From Seminavis robusta (Eukaryota; Bacillariophyta; Bacillariophyceae; Naviculales; Naviculaceae), in the NCBI GenBank assembly GCA_903772945.1, contig CAICTM010000479.1, positions 1 through 64,000 on the forward strand: a DNA stretch of 64,000 bases. The letters are read 5' to 3'. Made by a program: the position numbers and the translations under genes. How positions within the stretch are numbered: position 1 is the first letter of the stretch; every line of letters begins with the position of its first letter. Below the pieces are notes generated by a model. That model saw only the letters and a list, made by a program, of their open reading frames with translations, did no database searches and had not been told where the DNA came from. Below, piece by piece: positions 31,964-42,826 of the stretch.

Positions 31964-33188
31964 ATGGTGGCGATGATAATGAAGAACCTACAGATACTCG
32001 CGTTCTGTCTTGGAATTCAAGCGGTATCTTCCTTTTTGGCCCCACCATCCAGATCTTTGGTAGATTCGCCATCTCGACTCTCCGTTACAGGCAGCATCAG
32101 CGAGTGGAGGGACCTCATGTTTGATTATCCTGGCACAGGGAACGATCGACGGTTAGGGACTGAACAGGGGGCTCCTCCTCGACAGGTCAACATTCTACCC
32201 TTTCCATTTGATCAAATTCTGCTGCAAGGGGAGACCAAACAGTTGAGACTCTACGAAGATCGGTTCATCAAGCTATTTCAAGATACCATGGACAATCATT
32301 GTGGAGTGGTGGCCATGGGACTCATGGCACAAGCTGGCATCGTGCAAAAGGTGCCACTCTGTGAAATTGAAGCCTACAATCGCATGGATAACTTTGGCAT
32401 TTTTGTGACCATCCGAGTTGTGGGGCGGGCCGAGCTAATGGAAGTGACACAGCAGGAACCCTACATTCAAGCAGTGTGCATGGAGATTTCTGATAAGGTG
32501 CCACCCAACCTAGAACTACCCAATCTACTGGCCAAAAATATTGAAGACTCCATAGATAATCTCTCCAAAATGGAGCAACGATTGAAACAAGTACAAGATA
32601 AAGGGGACAAGAGTGAGAGTGGCCTGGACCGGGCTGTGCTTGTGAGTCAAACTTGAGCAGCTTGGCCACGTGTTGTGTTGGATCAAACGTCATATCATTG
32701 CAAGCTAGGAACGGATCATGCTCATTCATTCATCCTCTTATCTCATTGTTGCTTGTGCTTGTGCTTGTGCTTGTACTTGGTAGGAGGATCGCTTTTATGA
32801 AGAAATTGATGAAGACGACGATGATGATGACGATGAAGACGACCAAGTAACAGACATGAGCAGGCAACAACGCTTTCTAACAGCATATCGCACTGCCCTT
32901 GCGACAGACACGCAAGGATACTTCTTGGCATCTGCTGATAGCTCCTATGGTAAGACACCCCAAGAGCTGACAGCCATCAGCTGGGCTGGATTTTGTACAG
33001 ACATTGTACCAGACATGTTGGCAACCTACAGGATTCAAGCCTTGGACAGTGTGGACTTGTTTGAACGGTTAAAACTCGCATCGCAAATGATGAAGCAAAA
33101 AGAAAAGCAACTAAAAGCAGAACTGGTAAAGGCGGGCCTGGAACCAGGAGACGGAGGAGATAGTGCCACTGAAGGCGATAAGCAATAG
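31964..33188 (+). CDS. LON N-terminal (substrate-binding) domain protein, plastid-targeted; 2 exons
   Basis: Exons 31964-32641 and 32784-33188, intron 142 bases (GTGAGT donor, GGTAG acceptor, phase 0), 360 residues. The N-terminus MKNLQILAFCLGIQAVSS is followed by FLAPPS, the Phe-type bipartite plastid signal. Residues of about 75-200 read as the LON substrate-binding domain: NILPFPFDQILLQGETKQLRL, EDRFIKLFQD, GLMAQAGIV, FVTIRVVGRAEL. There is no AAA+ ATPase or Ser-Lys protease domain, so it is a stand-alone substrate-binding protein as seen in other photosynthetic protists. A coiled region, an acidic run (EDRFYEEIDEDDDDDDDED) across the splice, and a helical C-terminus follow. Possible role: adaptor or regulator of plastid protein turnover (inference). 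Confidence 0.85.
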
Positions 33189-33836
33189 AAACTGGCAAGC
33201 TATAGAAACTGGCTGGCAAGCTATGTGGTCACGTTTTGAGTTGGTTATTGGTGCTGCATCCAGAAGATTTCCCTGCAGGGTATAGTACTTGGGGTAGTCT
33301 TTTGAGGCCCCAGAGTGGATGGGTTGTCAGATTCTCTCCTTCCCAGTACCGGAATTCAGTGAGTCTAAGTGATGGTCGAAGGGAGCCTTCTTGGGGTGCT
33401 TATCCTTCAAAAAGCAAGGCTTTCTTCATTCATCATTGCTGATGGTTTAGGCCAAGTCAAAAAAGATGCTCTGCCTCGGGTTCAACTACCTCACATACCT
33501 CGCAAGGTCCTTACACCACTGTCAACAATCTTAGAAGGTCCTCCGGACTAACAGTATGTCTGCCTGTTCGTCAAACACCCAGCTCTAGCCAGGTTACTGG
33601 GGACATCGTCTCTGTTCAGGGGTTGCTGCCTCTCCTTCTGGCGGTGGCCACTGGAGCCCGAGAGTACAATGGCACAAAACCGTGGAAAGCGGTGAAACAC
33701 AGGCAGTTTTCTTGCAGCTCATTTCCCCTGTCCCTTCTTCGAGTACTAAACAGCTACCGTCTCTACTTTCACTGGAAAACTTTGATTGATGTTACTTCAG
33801 TCTATGCAGCTAATCTTTCCTCCTGTTTCTTCGTCT
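33189..33836. other. Intergenic; no gene seen
   Basis: Convergent 3' flanks of the LON-domain and kinase genes. Short plus-strand ORFs (33236-33551) have no recognised feature. Confidence 0.45.
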
Positions 33837-35888
33837 TCAGTTTTTGTCGTACATTTTCTCCACAGCCGCCACCAGACCTGCCGGTGCTCGTTCTACTGCT
33901 CGGAAGAAGAGCGGATCTATTCGATCATGGGTGAACTTTCGAGCGATGGTTTCCCAATGCGTCGAGCTCTGTCGGACTTGCTTGCACACGATGGATTCTG
34001 CCTTGGCTTGGTCTTCCTCGGAAATGTTGAAGGATTCTATGGACGCCAAGTACTTCAAAATCTTCGACTGAGGCCTACCGGCGTGCTGGAGTAGCAGCGC
34101 CGTGACCTGCATGAGTTCAGGGGCCCGTGCTCGGAGCGACAGGAACGCCAACCCGCAGAGTTTGACAAAGCGTTCCCAAATTCCAACCTCCTTGAAGGCG
34201 GCTTCTTGCCCGGCGCTGATGGAGAACCGTGGTGTTTTAAAGGCCGGGTTCTCGCCCAAGATCATTCCAAAATCAATATGAAGCATGGTGGTATCGTTTT
34301 GAATTTGGATATTGTCCCAATGTCGATCTCCGCATCCCAGGACAAAGGTGGCAATGCTGCATCCTGCCGCCGATCGGCACATGTTGTCCAAGACTTCAGC
34401 ATTGTTGTTGTACTTTGTGGCCCATGCTTTCCAATCGAAATCGTTGAGCGGTTCCAACCCCGGCAATACGCCCAACAAGCCAACTCGATGACCACAGGGT
34501 ATAACGTCGTAGTCAAATGCAAAGGGTGGTTTCGCGCTGCCATCATCCGCAAAGCGTTCGGCATCCATGCACCACACATGTGTGAATATCCGAAAGAGTA
34601 ATTCGACACTGGCATCATTGAGCAGATTATCGCCTCCTTTGGCAATGACTTTGGGTCCAATCTCTACGAGCGATGGTGGGTCGATGAGCTCACCCGGTTG
34701 GAACGCTGCGAGTGATAAGAAGGCTGGCTTCGCCATGGATTGGAAGACTTTGGTAACTTTGATGCTTTGAACGAGACAACCTCCATGATCGTGACTGATT
34801 TGCCTTTGATTATCTTGTTGTTGTTGATCTTCTTCTGGCAATGATGTGGCCATGGGATGAACGACAGTGACGGAATCGAAATGGGATCCTTCCTTGAAGG
34901 GTGCCTTTTCCCAGATTCCAGTCCTCCAGAACCTGATGCTTTGTAGATCAATGATATCTAGTCCCAATGTGAGATCGACTTTGTTTTGGGATGCCAACGC
35001 CTTGACAGATGACTGTTTGTTCATGGCCCGGACAAAAATGGAGTCTCCTTGTCCAAATTTGCTGTCCCCATTGCTCTGGGAAGCACGAAGACTACCGGTG
35101 ATGGTGCTTGTGATACTGGGTTTCCCCCCGTATACTCGCTTGATGAGGCCTCTATCGAGCATGGCCTGTCCAACGACGGACGCCGTTTTCCGGTCGCAAT
35201 GTAGATCCTGCACTAGAAACAGTACAGCCAGTTTTTCGGAGAATGAGTTTGGATATGCTTGAAGAAGATTGCGCCGTTTTGTTTTGAGATGGATTCCATT
35301 TCGAGGATGAAAGAAGTTTCGTGACACGTAGCGTTGCAGTTGTTCTGGATCATCCAACAATCCTCGTGCGACAGTGGAACTACTGGAACCCACCGTGTCT
35401 GTGGATTGTACGGACTGAAGACCGGATGCCCTGGGTAATAATAATTGTTGCTGTGGATGTTGCAGCTGCTGCTGAGCATGTTGGTAGCAGTCTGGATCAA
35501 AGGTGACGGCCGGTTTCCAACTCTCGGCCATTCCCAAGTCCGTCACATGAGCAAGCAATCCAGCTCGAAGCTTCAGTACTCGGCTGGAGGAAATACGGAG
35601 ACAAAAGGCATCCAAGAGAGCTTCAAAATTGGCTGCCCCATCTGGTTGACTGGTGGCAGCTGTGCTGGATCCAAGTTTTCCCAACAGAGACATGATCAGC
35701 AGACAATATTTAATCAGATGTTCATCGCTCAACGCCAACAGAGTTTGAGGAGTCATTGGAAAATCCACGCCTGATGATGACAGCGCCGCTTCCAGAAACT
35801 CTGACACATGGATGCCATCGGTAGCAGTATAGGTACATTCTACAGAATCCAGAACATCATCTTCCGCTATGGTAGCAGCAGCAGACAT
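33837..35888 (-). CDS. DEP domain plus PI3/PI4-kinase-like catalytic domain protein
   Basis: 683 residues from ATG at 35888, single exon. Residues 1-125 are helical and unrecognised, followed by a Gln-rich linker. Residues of about 185-255 match a DEP domain: GIHLKTKRRNLLQAYPNSFS, then AVLFLVQDL, then VVGQAMLDRGLIKRVYGG. From about 380 to the end is a PI3/PI4-kinase fold: KVIAKGGDNLLNDASVELLF resembles the ATP-binding Lys and GDDLRQD segment, GCGDRHWDNIQI (519-530) is the catalytic loop with Asp and Asn, and HIDFGMILGENP (537-548) is the activation segment with DFG. All key residues are present, so an active lipid or protein kinase is likely. No C2, HEAT, FAT or RBD region is seen. DEP domains target membranes or GPCR/G-protein partners. 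This DEP plus PI3K/PI4K pairing is unusual. Confidence 0.9.
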   Translation of the reverse strand: MSAAATIAEDDVLDSVECTYTATDGIHVSEFLEAALSSSGVDFPMTPQTLLALSDEHLIKYCLLIMSLLGKLGSSTAATSQPDGAANFEALLDAFCLRISSSRVLKLRAGLLAHVTDLGMAESWKPAVTFDPDCYQHAQQQLQHPQQQLLLPRASGLQSVQSTDTVGSSSSTVARGLLDDPEQLQRYVSRNFFHPRNGIHLKTKRRNLLQAYPNSFSEKLAVLFLVQDLHCDRKTASVVGQAMLDRGLIKRVYGGKPSITSTITGSLRASQSNGDSKFGQGDSIFVRAMNKQSSVKALASQNKVDLTLGLDIIDLQSIRFWRTGIWEKAPFKEGSHFDSVTVVHPMATSLPEEDQQQQDNQRQISHDHGGCLVQSIKVTKVFQSMAKPAFLSLAAFQPGELIDPPSLVEIGPKVIAKGGDNLLNDASVELLFRIFTHVWCMDAERFADDGSAKPPFAFDYDVIPCGHRVGLLGVLPGLEPLNDFDWKAWATKYNNNAEVLDNMCRSAAGCSIATFVLGCGDRHWDNIQIQNDTTMLHIDFGMILGENPAFKTPRFSISAGQEAAFKEVGIWERFVKLCGLAFLSLRARAPELMQVTALLLQHAGRPQSKILKYLASIESFNISEEDQAKAESIVCKQVRQSSTHWETIARKFTHDRIDPLFFRAVERAPAGLVAAVEKMYDKN

Positions 35889-37204
35889 GACAAATCAGAG
35901 CTTCACACAGCGAAAGACAAGAGATAGAAAGATAAAGGGGGGGATATGGGTAGATAATGGGCGATCACCAAGAGGGTATCTTCAAAGAATAGATCGGGAG
36001 AGATCTTTTGGTTTGTGATGGGTGCGAGCTTGTTGTCCCCCTTTTGGAACGGTGTTCCGCACCGAGTTGCAATCGTACATGAGTCGCGCACGACCCAGTA
36101 TTACACTCACTCCAGCAACCTGCCAGACACAGGTTGGTCCACGGATATTTCAACTTTCTTGAGGTTTTTTAGAGTAGGGAAGTTACCTATGGAAGCCAGC
36201 AAGGGCCAGGCTTAGGCAAAGAAGAGGCAGCATTCGGGACTAGGTTCTGTGGGATCAGGGGAGATAAATTGAGGACCAACACAGTGGCCAAAGGGCTTGG
36301 CTTTGCGGGATCCACAATGTCATAAAATGGTGGCTTTAACGAGGGCAATCTCAACTCTGCGCAGAGCGAGTTAGTGTTATTATTGACGAGCTAATTTACT
36401 GTTACTGTGTACCCTGTCGGTTTTGTTGGTTGGTTCTTGGCGTTCAAATTGGCCCGACTATTTCGCAACTCCGGAATAGGCCGCCAGAACATGTCATCGT
36501 CTGATCTTGAATGGCCCATTCAGTCGACAAATGAAAAGGATAGCCTGCTTCGACTCCATGAAAGTAGATACCATAAATAGCTAGTAGGTGAGAGCTCTTG
36601 AAGAGGGTTGCTCCCGTCATCAGCAACCCTGAGATGGCCAGCTAGTCTACTCTATGTTCATTTGGGGTAACCAGATCAAGCACTGCTGCACACTTGAGTA
36701 TAAATACAGCCTTGCTACTTGAAATCCGAGAGGGGGTTAATTCGTGCGACAGAACACCCTGTAGACTTAACAAAATGTCGCCTGCAGGCCCAAATTTCCG
36801 CGAAATAAGCTAATTAGCATAATTATCGAGCAAGCCACTGCCACTCGGATCTGGGGAATTTCGGCCTCGTTCCGGGGGGGGCCATGACTGTAGGCTGCCA
36901 CAAGCCAAGACGAGCATCACGGATCTCGAGGTCTCTGGTGTTTAGTAGAAGACTTGGCTCAAGCTTTGACTGGACTGACAAAAGCTTCAACGACAGTGCC
37001 AGAAGAAAGGGATGGCAGCAGTCGGGGCACGGTACCCAACACAGGTTTACATCAGAACTCGCCCCGAATAACCAGTAGGGAACGGTGCGAGGGAATCGGC
37101 AAGCTATCTCTCCACCTCTCGTACTTGCCTCTACAGAATATTTCGGGACATTTGTTGCATCTCTTCAGGACTTGCTAGCTAGGCTTGGTACTGTTGCATC
37201 AATC
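35889..37204. other. Divergent intergenic space; no gene seen
   Basis: Between the kinase gene and the third membrane-proximal-module gene. Short ORFs on both strands only. A GCTAGCTAG word lies just upstream of the next start. Confidence 0.45.
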
Positions 37205-39352
37205 ATGTACAGCAGACGACCCCGTCGTGTCGCTTCGCCATGGATGCAGCTGCTGATCCTGTCGGCAATCTTTCGAGCCTCATCAGCCGCTCCGATATCC
37301 CACCAAAGGTATACCGATACACAGCCGCTAGTAGCAAGACAGGGGTATCCAGAGGCTTTAATCCGGATACACAGCCACGCTGGTACCAAGGGAGGGGAGC
37401 AAGCATACCGGTACACACGACACCATCACAGACAGCTGCAGAATATCATCTCTGTGTCGAGGCCTGAACCTGAAGAGTCAGAAAGTGATCAGACGACCAG
37501 ACAAAGCGACGAGACCCAGGAACCAACAGCGCAAATTGGTCTGGATGCTACTCTTGCTCCATCGGTTGGCCCCATCAGCAACGCGACGGCATCACCCTCT
37601 CTAACTCCAGGGTCATCCAATACCGCTTCCGACGATGCCAATTCTACGACTGCTACCTATAATAACGGCACAAATCCTGATGCAACTGCTGCTACCTCCA
37701 ACACACCACCTACTGCGACCCCAACAAACGTTTCCACACCGGCACCCTCCGCGATAATCATTCCAGAGGGAGCTCATCATCTGATTATTGGCATCTACTT
37801 CATAGTGTCATCTACCTCCGGTTCTATCACCGATCATTCAGTCAATACGGCTGAGTTGCAAACCGTGCTAGAGGTTTTTGCGGGGACCCTCCTGCGAGAA
37901 TGGCCCAGTAACCGAAGGTTGCTGATGCTTGGAAAACATCTAAGGGGAGGCAGTGGCACTACTAGCAGTGCAGACAGGAATCACCACGATGGTTTAACAA
38001 TGTGGATGGTGGAGGAAACTACAGACAACAATCGACGTCGACGTTTAGAAGTCACATTGATACCCAACACGGTAGCCGTGCAACCACATTTGATTGCCAG
38101 CCAAGATTGTCCCATTAGTGTGTCGACTGGAGGTGGGGACGGGGAATATTCTCACTGCCACAAGGCTCATGGACGATTTCAAATTGTGGCCACGGCTGAT
38201 GAGAGTCCGGATACGGTCTGTACTCAAATGAGGGCATCAATCGACAATCTCGTGGAAGATGGGTACCTAAACGATATTCTATCCTTTAGCGTACCCGGTT
38301 CCAATCTGGATCTGCAAACGGGTGGAATGGACTTTTGTCAGCCTATTGGAGATTACACCGCCCCAACATCGGTCAGCCCCGTTACCGGTGCGCCCTCCGC
38401 TGCCACCACGACATCGTCGACATCACCGGGTGAAACCAATGTCTTTGATCACTCCAACACAACGGCTTCACCGTTACCAGCCACCCCCGCACCGGTGGCA
38501 ACACCCGCACCTGTTGTTGTGCCCGTCGGACCCACACAAGCACCGACAAAAGGTGAATTTGTCGACGAGTGGCTGGGTCTCTTGAGTGATGTCAAGGACC
38601 AAGAAGATGCCGCCGCGGATGGCGATCCATGGAAAGAAGTTCTTTCAGGTGGCGACGACGACGCAGACAACAATGATGTGGCTCCGACGATTGCCCCGGT
38701 ACGAGCCCCCACCGACCGAAACTACACAGAAGAAACACTCACGCTAGAACAACAACGATGGGATGACAGCAAATTGGATCAAGTGATTTTCGTCCTAATG
38801 ATAATCTGGGCGAGTTTGCTTGGCTGTACATGCTGCTGCTACTGGGCGGATGCTGCCTGGATTCGGCATCGAGAAATCGTGTTGGATGAAGCAGATGAGT
38901 ACTACGAGCATGATGGACGGTGGTATTACGACAAAAACTTTCGATTTCCACGGCACCCTGGGGACTATCCAGAAGACGCAGAACCCTTGGGAATGGATCA
39001 TGCAAGTGAGTATTCATCTTCTGGTGCCGAGTTTGATTTGTTTGACCAAGATGGGTCGTCTTTGGTCATGTCTGATTCCGAAGAGGACGAGTACGACGAT
39101 GAGGATGGATGGGGCGATGCTGAAGATGACTACGATCCAAACGAGGCTGCAGATGAGAGTGGCGACTTTTACGTCGATGAAGAAGAAACAGATGTGTTCG
39201 ATGAAGAAGACGGTGATGACGATTATTATGACGGAGAAGAGGAAGACAATGAATACTATGATGAGCAACAAGACTATTTTGATGAAGAAGAAGATGACCA
39301 GGAAGCCCAACCACTCAAGAAGCCCAAGAAGAAGAATAGGAAAGAAGGTTGA
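37205..39352 (+). CDS. Type I membrane surface protein with two-Cys membrane-proximal module and Asp/Glu/Tyr-rich tail
   Basis: 715 residues, single exon. The ATG at 37205 is chosen because it opens a signal peptide (SPWMQLLILSAIFRASSA); the open frame extends 40 codons upstream. Residues 30-190 are Ser/Thr/Pro/Asn-rich and probably O- and N-glycosylated. From about 195 to 385 is a folded part, HHLIIGIYFIVSS, then Arg-X-Leu sites (SNRRLL, RRRRLE), then a two-Cys module (QDCPISVS to DFCQP) like those in the genes at 5206 and 12007. A Thr/Pro stalk follows, then a transmembrane helix at about 526-548 with an unusual Cys cluster (GCTCCCYW). The cytoplasmic tail (about 560-715) is extremely rich in Asp, Glu and Tyr (DDYYDGEEEDNEYYDE) and ends in a Lys-rich KKPKKKNRK. 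The role is unknown; surface adhesion or sensing is inference. Confidence 0.88.
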   Translation: MYSRRPRRVASPWMQLLILSAIFRASSAAPISHQRYTDTQPLVARQGYPEALIRIHSHAGTKGGEQAYRYTRHHHRQLQNIISVSRPEPEESESDQTTRQSDETQEPTAQIGLDATLAPSVGPISNATASPSLTPGSSNTASDDANSTTATYNNGTNPDATAATSNTPPTATPTNVSTPAPSAIIIPEGAHHLIIGIYFIVSSTSGSITDHSVNTAELQTVLEVFAGTLLREWPSNRRLLMLGKHLRGGSGTTSSADRNHHDGLTMWMVEETTDNNRRRRLEVTLIPNTVAVQPHLIASQDCPISVSTGGGDGEYSHCHKAHGRFQIVATADESPDTVCTQMRASIDNLVEDGYLNDILSFSVPGSNLDLQTGGMDFCQPIGDYTAPTSVSPVTGAPSAATTTSSTSPGETNVFDHSNTTASPLPATPAPVATPAPVVVPVGPTQAPTKGEFVDEWLGLLSDVKDQEDAAADGDPWKEVLSGGDDDADNNDVAPTIAPVRAPTDRNYTEETLTLEQQRWDDSKLDQVIFVLMIIWASLLGCTCCCYWADAAWIRHREIVLDEADEYYEHDGRWYYDKNFRFPRHPGDYPEDAEPLGMDHASEYSSSGAEFDLFDQDGSSLVMSDSEEDEYDDEDGWGDAEDDYDPNEAADESGDFYVDEEETDVFDEEDGDDDYYDGEEEDNEYYDEQQDYFDEEEDDQEAQPLKKPKKKNRKEG

Positions 39353-41557
39353 AACAATCAATTTGCCAATCTCAACACTCTGCAGGCATGTGAGCACCTT
39401 TGTGCGTAAACCAGGAATGTTCCGATGGCTGAACCCTGAACTACGTGGCAACATACATCACGCTCACACCACCATTGGCCAGTGCTTTGATGGGGTCGTC
39501 ATCAACGTCGCGCAACCACAGGGACTCGGCCACCGACAGTCTTGTCTCGAGGCAACGTAGACATTGGACGTGTGGGGCCTTTCAAAAGCAAGAAGGACGG
39601 ATGCAGGTTTTGTCATTTCAGCCATAGATAGCTCTGAATGTATACCGTAGATACCCAAAGAGCTCCCCACCCCACCAGTTCATTGGAGCGTGTAGACTCG
39701 ACTCGACTCGGCTCTGCAAAATAGTTGTTTCTTGGATTCTTTGGAAAAACCGGTACGGGAATGCCCAAGAAGACGCTGAAACACCAAAGCCGCGGACTGT
39801 GTGGGAGAGGAAAATATTCAAATCTTCCGAGTGGAGTGGATGTGGTTGTTTGGCAACCCAATCTGTCTTGGTTGGCTTCCTGCTGTGGTGGGAACCTCCC
39901 GAATGTCCGAGTCTTTGAATTCACACCGGCTATCACTTCCCCTTTGCTTTCTCCCACCGCGCCCCCGCTGGTTCCTGATTCAAACTTGCTCTTTGGTTGT
40001 ACAGGTGGGAGTTTCAGCTTCAAACTACCTATAATATTGTATGTATGCATAACTTATGCATTCGGTCTTGTTCTTTCCCAACTGAACACCCAGAGAATCC
40101 GAGTCGAGTCCGACTGCTTTCGCCCTTTCTTCCTTTGGCCATCAAGTACATGTAAGTTAGCGTTGCAGTCGGTCAGAAAAACATTTGCTATCTGTCCAGC
40201 CAGGATACCGCGCACACGAACAGTATCGAATGAATTCGATTTGCACCAACCTTCGAACTAACCAGCACCAGCAATCTCATTTTTGCTGCCTTTGATAGAA
40301 CTAACCAGCACCAAAGGAATAGACTAGAGAAGCCAAGCAAAGCAAAGACTCACTCTAGCTAGCTAGCTTGCCACATCTGGACTTGTCTACCGGTAGCACC
40401 TCTGGCAGCTCTCTAAAATGTCCACAAATTTAGCTACAAAAGTTTTACAGACAATCAGATTGGAACTGGGAGTGCTCGTACTTGTTGCGCTAAAAGCCTC
40501 CATTCCCTTGATATTAAGAAATCGTTAGAGAAGATGCTCTCTCCACCTTCTAAAGGATATGGCTCAGTAAGGCGGGAAGCAGAGTATGATAGGGGTCGTC
40601 AAAGCCATTCACTTCTTTGATCTTTTTCTTGTCCCATATCACCCTCGTCCTAGCTATCCAGAGTGATAAAACACTAAATTACACTGGTGATGAATCCTGA
40701 GCTAAGATATAAGTTCAGTAGGAAGATTTGTGATACTATTAATAGCTAGACGTTACTAATAATACTGCTAAGATTGGATTGGATTGGATTCGATTCCATT
40801 CCATTCCCCCATTACTGAAGCAAACTTAGAGTTATCTAAATGTGAAGGTAATAGCTTACAACTTAAATTCTCCGTGATCCCGAATTTGGACACTTCCACT
40901 CTCCCGGCTGCACTCACAACAAAGTTTCAACACGAGACTTGATTCCGAGTCGGGGTAAAGCATCGGAAAAACCTATTTCGAATGATTCAGTAAGACTATT
41001 TTGTTAAGACAATGAAGAATCATGTAATCTAAGTGATTTATTGGGTCTTCTCTTCTTCCCTTTATTATTCAGAGACTTGCCACTGGATGTTAGATGTACG
41101 GTTCCGGGCTTCCTGGAGCTTCTCTTCTTGAGACTTACAAGTTGTAGCGTTGTAGCGACGTAGCGACTTAGATTACCGGACTCCGTACCGTACCGTTTCC
41201 GTAGCTACTCCCAACCCCGTACTGGTACGCCTCTCGGTTTGCAAAGTATCGGTAGCCAAAACTGCCAATTAAAACACAACAGATATAGACTATCCAACCA
41301 AAAAAGTGCTGGTGGCCTCAGGCAGCTAGACAGCCGAATCAGCTGCTGGACGAACGGCCTTGTTCCCTTGTTCCATCTCCTTTGGATCCTCCTCTGACAT
41401 CGCAGATTGCATATTGCATTGGCAACCTTCTACAAATCGGTTTTGATGTTTTGATCCAACAACAAAACTCACAGTCAAAAAGCCAGTCAGTGTCCGAGCC
41501 CACAAAAGTTTGCCTTCCCTTTTAGGTCACAAAATCAACAAACAACAAACAACAAGA
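39353..41557. other. Long intergenic stretch; no gene seen
   Basis: 2.2 kb without a supportable gene. A plus ORF at 39725-40261 has no domain and atypical composition. GATTGGATTGGATTCGATTC with CCATTCCATTCC lies near 40775-40810. CTAGCTAGCTAG is near 40358. The last 50 bases before 41558 are a CAACAAACAAC-rich leader. Confidence 0.45.
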
Positions 41558-42190
41558 ATGTCAAGCACTCAATCAAACCTATTCAAAGCACAAGATCTAT
41601 CTCTTGCTCAGCCCGAGTTGAGGTACTTTATCAGTGATTCGGCGGTAGACAGCTCAAGCAATGACGACACTGCTGGAACAGACCCCAGCCAACAAAGTGA
41701 TTACCTTGGAGAAGCTTCTTCAAGGGGCATCATTGTCTGTCACATTGGATTGTCGAGAACTGATTCTATGAGTAGTCTCGTGAGTGAAATATCACTCCCA
41801 GAGTCACTTGTGGAATGGCAAGAAAACGAATCACAAAGTAGATTTGCAAGCTCCCCAGCTCCTGACACGAGTGCTCACGATGCCGCTCCAAGACGCCCAT
41901 CGCGGGGACCCACAGCATTGCTACCCTCAGCGCCTATGTCTCTGGATACAAGCCCCAGAATGCCAGAAAGAAGACGGTGTTGTACGATTCCACCAAATGG
42001 CACCATGAGAGTACGAAGAACAATGCGAATGGCTTTGACTAAGCTGCGCAACTCATCAGCATCTCATTCAAGCGGAAGTGGATTTGCACTGGAAGGCGAT
42101 GTAACCAATACGTCTGTGGGTCTGCCGAGCCAAGACAAATCCCCTACCTTCCCTCTGAGAATGAACAGCATTGCTTCTTCAGCGTGCTAG
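41558..42190 (+). CDS. Hypothetical Ser-rich protein
   Basis: 210 residues from the ATG at 41558, which follows an A/C-rich leader (AACAAACAACAAGA) typical of a start context; the frame is open 16 codons further up. The protein is rich in Ser, with acidic (SNDDTAGTDPSQQSD) and basic (MPERRRCCTIPP, RVRRTMRMALTKLR) patches and no signal peptide or membrane segment. No domain recognised; probably disordered. It could be a phosphoprotein, but nothing shows this directly. Confidence 0.55.
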   Translation: MSSTQSNLFKAQDLSLAQPELRYFISDSAVDSSSNDDTAGTDPSQQSDYLGEASSRGIIVCHIGLSRTDSMSSLVSEISLPESLVEWQENESQSRFASSPAPDTSAHDAAPRRPSRGPTALLPSAPMSLDTSPRMPERRRCCTIPPNGTMRVRRTMRMALTKLRNSSASHSSGSGFALEGDVTNTSVGLPSQDKSPTFPLRMNSIASSAC

Positions 42191-42826
42191 ACATTCAGTG
42201 TAATACAATTCTAGAGCACTCTTACGAGGAACAATTTTACGAGGAACAAGATCAACTACATGTATAGAAGCATCGTCCGCGCCAACAAGTCGGCCGACCT
42301 TGCATAAACATAGACGCAGAAGTACAAAAAGCAAAGCTTCCAATTTCATTACTATCATAGTTCAGCCAGTTACTTCGAATCACTACCTGGTACAGTAGTC
42401 GCTGTCATCTTCACAGATCAAAAGACAGAGTCGAGTCTCGTTGAGGCCTTCCCTCTTCCCTGGACAATCGCTTCTTGACTGTGCTAAAGATTCCAACTCG
42501 GTACCATAACTGTGCTGGTCTCACGTTTTTGATGATCTAGTACTGGTACTAATTCAGCTGTGATTCAGGAAGATCGTGAATCGATTACGAAAGATCGTGA
42601 TTCAAAAGATACTTTTTGTGACGTACCATTAGCGTTTTCTTCAACAAAGAAAGAACACACCCATCACCAACAGCTGCTGGATGCCGATGTCCTTGAACAG
42701 ATTTCACGAGAACGCGAAGCCAAGTAACCACAACACAGAAAGTGCAGGTTGACCTTTGAACTTCAGTCTACAATTCGTTCTTGAGTCAACTCCTTCTTTT
42801 GCAGCTATTAATACTACCGTAGTACA
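42191..42826. other. Intergenic; no gene seen
   Basis: AAGATCGTGATTC is repeated with small changes at about 42570-42605. No coding signal. Confidence 0.45.

Noticed and set aside
37085-37204. Upstream in-frame extension of the 715-residue surface protein
   Set aside because: The ATG at 37205 opens a signal peptide; a longer N-terminus would hide it.
39725-40261. 178-residue plus ORF
   Set aside because: No recognisable motif, and the composition resembles non-coding DNA.
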